Assembly: GCA_022785155.1 (NCBI GenBank)
Contig: JALFRH010000043.1
Span: 1 to 6,991 of the forward strand
DNA from: Spirochaetales bacterium
Lineage (GTDB): Bacteria > Spirochaetota > Spirochaetia > Sphaerochaetales > Sphaerochaetaceae
DNA: 6,991 nt
Direction of reading: 5' to 3'
The translations under genes were made by a program, and so were the position numbers. Under the pieces are notes generated by a model. The model was not told the origin of the DNA and did no database searches. It saw only the letters and a program-made list of their open reading frames with translations. Each line of letters opens with the position of its first letter. Positions within the stretch are counted from its first letter, which is position 1. Shown here piece by piece: positions 5,100 to 6,991 of this stretch.

Positions 5100-6172
5100 T
5101 GAAATTCACGTCTCTTAGAGCTTCTGATTTTAGAAATCTTAAAATAGAGAATGTAGACTGTGATAGTAAGTCTGTAATCCTTACAGGTCCAAATGGACAG
5201 GGAAAGACAAACATACTTGAAGCTTTATACATTCTCTCATATGGCTCATCCTTCAGAACACCATATCTGAAGGAGTGCATTTCGTGGGACAAAAACGGTT
5301 TTTTTGTATCTGGTGATTATGAAGATGAAGAAGGAAAAGGAAATATAACCGTTTCCTTTTTCAATAATCAAAGGAAAATAATACTTGATGGAAAAGAGGT
5401 GAAGGACAGAAAAGAGTTGGTATACCGTTTCCCCTGTATTGTCTTTTCCCATGAAGATATATCCTTTGTAAAGGGTGAACCGGAGGAAAGAAGAAGATTC
5501 TTCGACCAAATGCTGTCCCTATACTCCCAAAGATATTTCGATGCCCTCAGGTCATATAAAACCATTCTTGCACAGCGTAACGCTGCAATAAGAAGTGGAG
5601 ATGATTACCTCATTGGCCTCTACAACAACAGGTTGGCCACCTATGGCATGGAAATAATGGAAGATAGAGCACAAGCTATCTATGAATTCAATAAGATATT
5701 TCCTCCTCTTTTTTCCAGAATTTCAGGTACTGAATATAAGCTCTGTGTAAACTATCAGCCTTCTTGGAAAGAAGGTGGTTCTGTCGAGGAGATAGAGGAT
5801 ATATTGGTTTCCACACTGGAAAGAGACAAAAAGATGAATACTACAACCAGTGGTATACACAGGGATAGATTTGTAGTAATGAGCCAATATGGCCCCTTTG
5901 TGCAGATGGGATCAACAGGTCAGTTAAGGCTTTGTTCCCTTATATTCAGAATATCCCAGGCGATCTATTTTTCAAGAATGACAGACAAGAAACCTATTCT
6001 GCTGTTGGATGATGTTCTTCTTGAATTGGATTCTTTGAAGAGAGGAGAAGTGTTATCTTCATTACCTGAATACTCTCAGGTATGGTGTACTTTCCTACCT
6101 GATGAGAAATACTATGAAGATAGTTCATCTTCTCTTCATTTCAATGTAGAGGACGGGAGGTTAAATGGTTGA
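5099..6172 (+). CDS. recF: DNA replication and repair protein RecF
   Basis: RecF is an SMC/ABC-type ATPase that works with RecO and RecR to load RecA at single-strand gaps and stalled forks. It has 357 aa, a normal length. Walker A is GPNGQGKT (30-37), followed by NILEALYILSYGSSFR (38-53). The RecF-specific block is FVKGEPEERRRFFDQML (123-139). Then come SGIHRDR (251-257, usually GPHRDD), the ABC signature-like STGQLRL (272-278) and Walker B ILLLDDVLLELD (300-311). ATG at 5099 is chosen because it overlaps the dnaN stop as TGATG and gives the typical MKxxSLxxxxFRN start; a TTG one codon earlier is also open. No good Shine-Dalgarno is visible, so initiation probably depends on coupling from dnaN. 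It overlaps the next gene by 8 nt. Confidence 0.95.
   Translation: MKFTSLRASDFRNLKIENVDCDSKSVILTGPNGQGKTNILEALYILSYGSSFRTPYLKECISWDKNGFFVSGDYEDEEGKGNITVSFFNNQRKIILDGKEVKDRKELVYRFPCIVFSHEDISFVKGEPEERRRFFDQMLSLYSQRYFDALRSYKTILAQRNAAIRSGDDYLIGLYNNRLATYGMEIMEDRAQAIYEFNKIFPPLFSRISGTEYKLCVNYQPSWKEGGSVEEIEDILVSTLERDKKMNTTTSGIHRDRFVVMSQYGPFVQMGSTGQLRLCSLIFRISQAIYFSRMTDKKPILLLDDVLLELDSLKRGEVLSSLPEYSQVWCTFLPDEKYYEDSSSSLHFNVEDGRLNG
6155..6160 (+). promoter_or_regulatory. Ribosome binding site of the DUF721 gene
   Basis: GGGAGG lies inside the end of recF, 4 nt before the ATG at 6165. It decides this start and shows that the gene is translated in its own right despite overlapping recF. Confidence 0.8.
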
Positions 6173-6458
6173 AGAAGAGACTCTTTGGAATGGAATCGAA
6201 GAGTATTTGAAATCGAATAATATAGATTTCTCCCGTCAAAAATACTTCTCTTCCTGGCCTGTAATAGCAGGGGTAAGACTTAGTTCCTGTACAAAATTGG
6301 ATAGTTTTGATTTAAAAAAAGGAAAAATTTTCGTAAAGGCCAACTCCCTTTCTTCCCGTTCTCTCCTTATAATGGAGAAGACTAGAATAATCAAAGATTG
6401 GAATTCTTTTTTTAAGGATGCCCCTATAAAGGAAATTGTTGTGGTAAAAGGGTATTGA
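6165..6458 (+). CDS. DUF721 / DciA-like protein, probable helicase-loading factor
   Basis: A small protein of 97 aa. It resembles the DUF721 family: a short N-terminal helix, a conserved Trp in SSWPVIAGVRLSSCTKLDSF (29-48, W31 followed by the IAG turn), a basic strand GKIFVKANSLSSRSLL (53-68), and an amphipathic end finishing in KEIVVVKGY. Family members of this type include DciA, which interacts with the DnaB helicase and is considered the loader in bacteria lacking DnaC/DnaI. DUF721 genes often sit directly after recF, as here, and no other loader is in the window. The gene overlaps recF by 8 nt, so it belongs to the dnaN-recF operon. The family call is fairly sure; the loader role is inference from family and context. 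Confidence 0.75.
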   Translation: MVEEETLWNGIEEYLKSNNIDFSRQKYFSSWPVIAGVRLSSCTKLDSFDLKKGKIFVKANSLSSRSLLIMEKTRIIKDWNSFFKDAPIKEIVVVKGY

Positions 6459-6468
6459 CCACAATACC
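6439..6468. repeat. Two overlapping alternative hairpins at the end of the DUF721 gene
   Basis: TTGTGGT (6439-6445) pairs with ACCACAA (6458-6464), and GGTATTG (6451-6457) pairs with CAATACC (6462-6468) around an ACCA loop. The two share bases and cannot form together. No T-run follows either, so a simple intrinsic terminator is not supported. It may only mark the operon end. Confidence 0.35.
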
Positions 6469-6482
6469 AAGAGACTGATAGA
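6455..6482 (+). promoter_or_regulatory. Weak candidate promoter for rpmH-rnpA
   Basis: TTGACC (6455-6460) is 16 bp from GATAGA (6477-6482). The -35 is good but the -10 matches only three positions. The 97-bp gap before rpmH suggests a promoter somewhere in it, and nothing better stands out apart from GATAAA near 6533. Confidence 0.25.
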
Positions 6483-6545
6483 CTTCAGAAATTGGGATTA
6501 GTGTCCCTAAAAATGACACCACCGCTTTATGCGATAAAGAAAATT

Positions 6546-6549
6546 GGAG
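6546..6549 (+). promoter_or_regulatory. rpmH ribosome binding site
   Basis: GGAG lies 6 nt before the ATG at 6556. It supports the slightly extended N-terminus of L34 seen here. Confidence 0.7.
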
Positions 6550-6555
6550 TTAGAT

Positions 6556-6723
6556 ATGAGCACTAAAGGTATCAGAACTTACCAGCCGAGTAAGACTAAG
6601 AGAACAAGAAAGTTTGGATTCCGCGCTAGAATGGCTACAAAAGGCGGACGCAAGGTTCTTGCTAGAAGAAGAGCCAAGGGAAGATATAGCCTTACCGTCA
6701 GTGATGAGAAGAAGCCTTACTAA
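6556..6723 (+). CDS. rpmH: 50S ribosomal protein L34 (bL34)
   Basis: A very basic 55-residue protein of the large ribosomal subunit. The family signature is unmistakable: RTYQPSKTKRTRKFGFRARM (7-26), then ATKGGRKVLARRRAKGR (27-43). Most L34 proteins have 44-46 residues. This one has about four extra residues at the front (MSTKGI in place of MK) and a C-terminal tail ending SDEKKPY. The start is supported by GGAG 6 nt upstream. The tail exists because the reading frame runs 20 nt into rnpA. rpmH next to rnpA near dnaA is the conserved bacterial arrangement; rpmH-rnpA is probably co-transcribed and could have its own promoter in the preceding 97 bp. Confidence 0.97.
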   Translation: MSTKGIRTYQPSKTKRTRKFGFRARMATKGGRKVLARRRAKGRYSLTVSDEKKPY

Positions 6724-6991
6724 GACGGAATTATTGAGAAAGAAAGACGATATTGATCGCATTTTCAAGTATGGAGATAAGTTTTCATGTCTTGGAATGC
6801 GATTAATTAGTCTAAAAAATGATCTTGGTTATGACAGGTTTATAATTATACCTGCAAAGCACTATGGCCGTGCAGTTGACAGAAACCTCCTTCGCCGTAG
6901 AGCCAAGGAGATATTCCGCAACTATGAAGGCCGTCATCTATGCCAAGAGACCACAACAGAAACTACAAAGGACTATGTCCTCATAGTGTAC
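6704..6991 (+). CDS. rnpA: Ribonuclease P protein component, N-terminal part (cut by window edge)
   Basis: RnpA is the small basic protein that assists the catalytic RNA of RNase P in removing 5' leaders from pre-tRNAs. The first 96 codons are present and open to the edge. The start reads MRRSLTKTELLRKKDDIDRIF (as MRRSLTK then TELLRKKDDIDRIF), typical of the family. Next are YDRFIIIPAKHYGRAVDRN (43-61) and the signature helix RNLLRRRAKEIFR (60-72), then DYVLIVY (90-96), where families usually have D-hydrophobic-V. The second Arg of the usual RNR motif is Leu. The ATG at 6704 lies inside rpmH with no clear Shine-Dalgarno, and a GTG just before it (6701) is also in frame; translation is probably coupled to rpmH. 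The C-terminus lies outside the window. Confidence 0.93.
   Translation, partial: MRRSLTKTELLRKKDDIDRIFKYGDKFSCLGMRLISLKNDLGYDRFIIIPAKHYGRAVDRNLLRRRAKEIFRNYEGRHLCQETTTETTKDYVLIVY

Noticed and set aside
6550..6768. Minus-strand ORF of 72 codons opposite rpmH and rnpA
   Set aside because: It is antisense to two clearly recognised genes with no supporting signals.

Overview
The window is a bacterial chromosome replication-origin neighbourhood. It holds two divergent gene blocks. On the minus strand, gyrB (132-2204) runs into the first 40 codons of gyrA (120 to the left edge). On the plus strand are dnaA (2369-3730), dnaN (3993-5099), recF (5099-6172), a small DUF721/DciA-type gene (6165-6458), rpmH (6556-6723) and the first 96 codons of rnpA (6704 to the right edge). 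All protein calls rest on motifs read directly in the translations.

The sequence is moderately AT-rich. Divergent gyrB-gyrA beside dnaA-dnaN, with rpmH-rnpA further on, recalls Borrelia. A DUF721 gene directly after dnaA-dnaN-recF recalls Treponema. Together they suggest Spirochaetota, perhaps a Sphaerochaeta- or Treponema-like member. This is inference from gene order and general protein character; no database search was possible.

There are two regulatory intervals. The 164-bp gyrB/dnaA gap holds a 15-bp palindrome that overlaps a -35-like hexamer in each direction, a TATATAA-type repeat giving a gyrB -10, and a GC-rich CACGCGCGTG palindrome in the predicted gyrB leader. The 262-bp dnaA/dnaN gap is the likely oriC. 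It has five exact matches to TTWTNCACA and five one-mismatch copies. They are arranged as an 11-bp-phased tandem run, a 13-bp inverted repeat and a 40-bp symmetric four-box dyad. These are followed by an AT-rich tract with a TTA-TTA-CTA-CTA run resembling DnaA-trios, and then an extended -10 promoter for dnaN.

The genes form a replication and gene-expression start module. DnaA opens the origin, a DciA-like protein may load the replicative helicase, DnaN is the sliding clamp, RecF acts at damaged forks, and gyrase removes supercoils. L34 and RnpA link to ribosome and tRNA production. dnaN-recF-dciA are translationally overlapping and probably one operon; rpmH and rnpA overlap by 20 nt. I see no mobile element, CRISPR array, tRNA or rRNA. 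The gene content is ordinary; the interest is in the fine structure of the two intergenic regions and a few unusual residues in conserved proteins.
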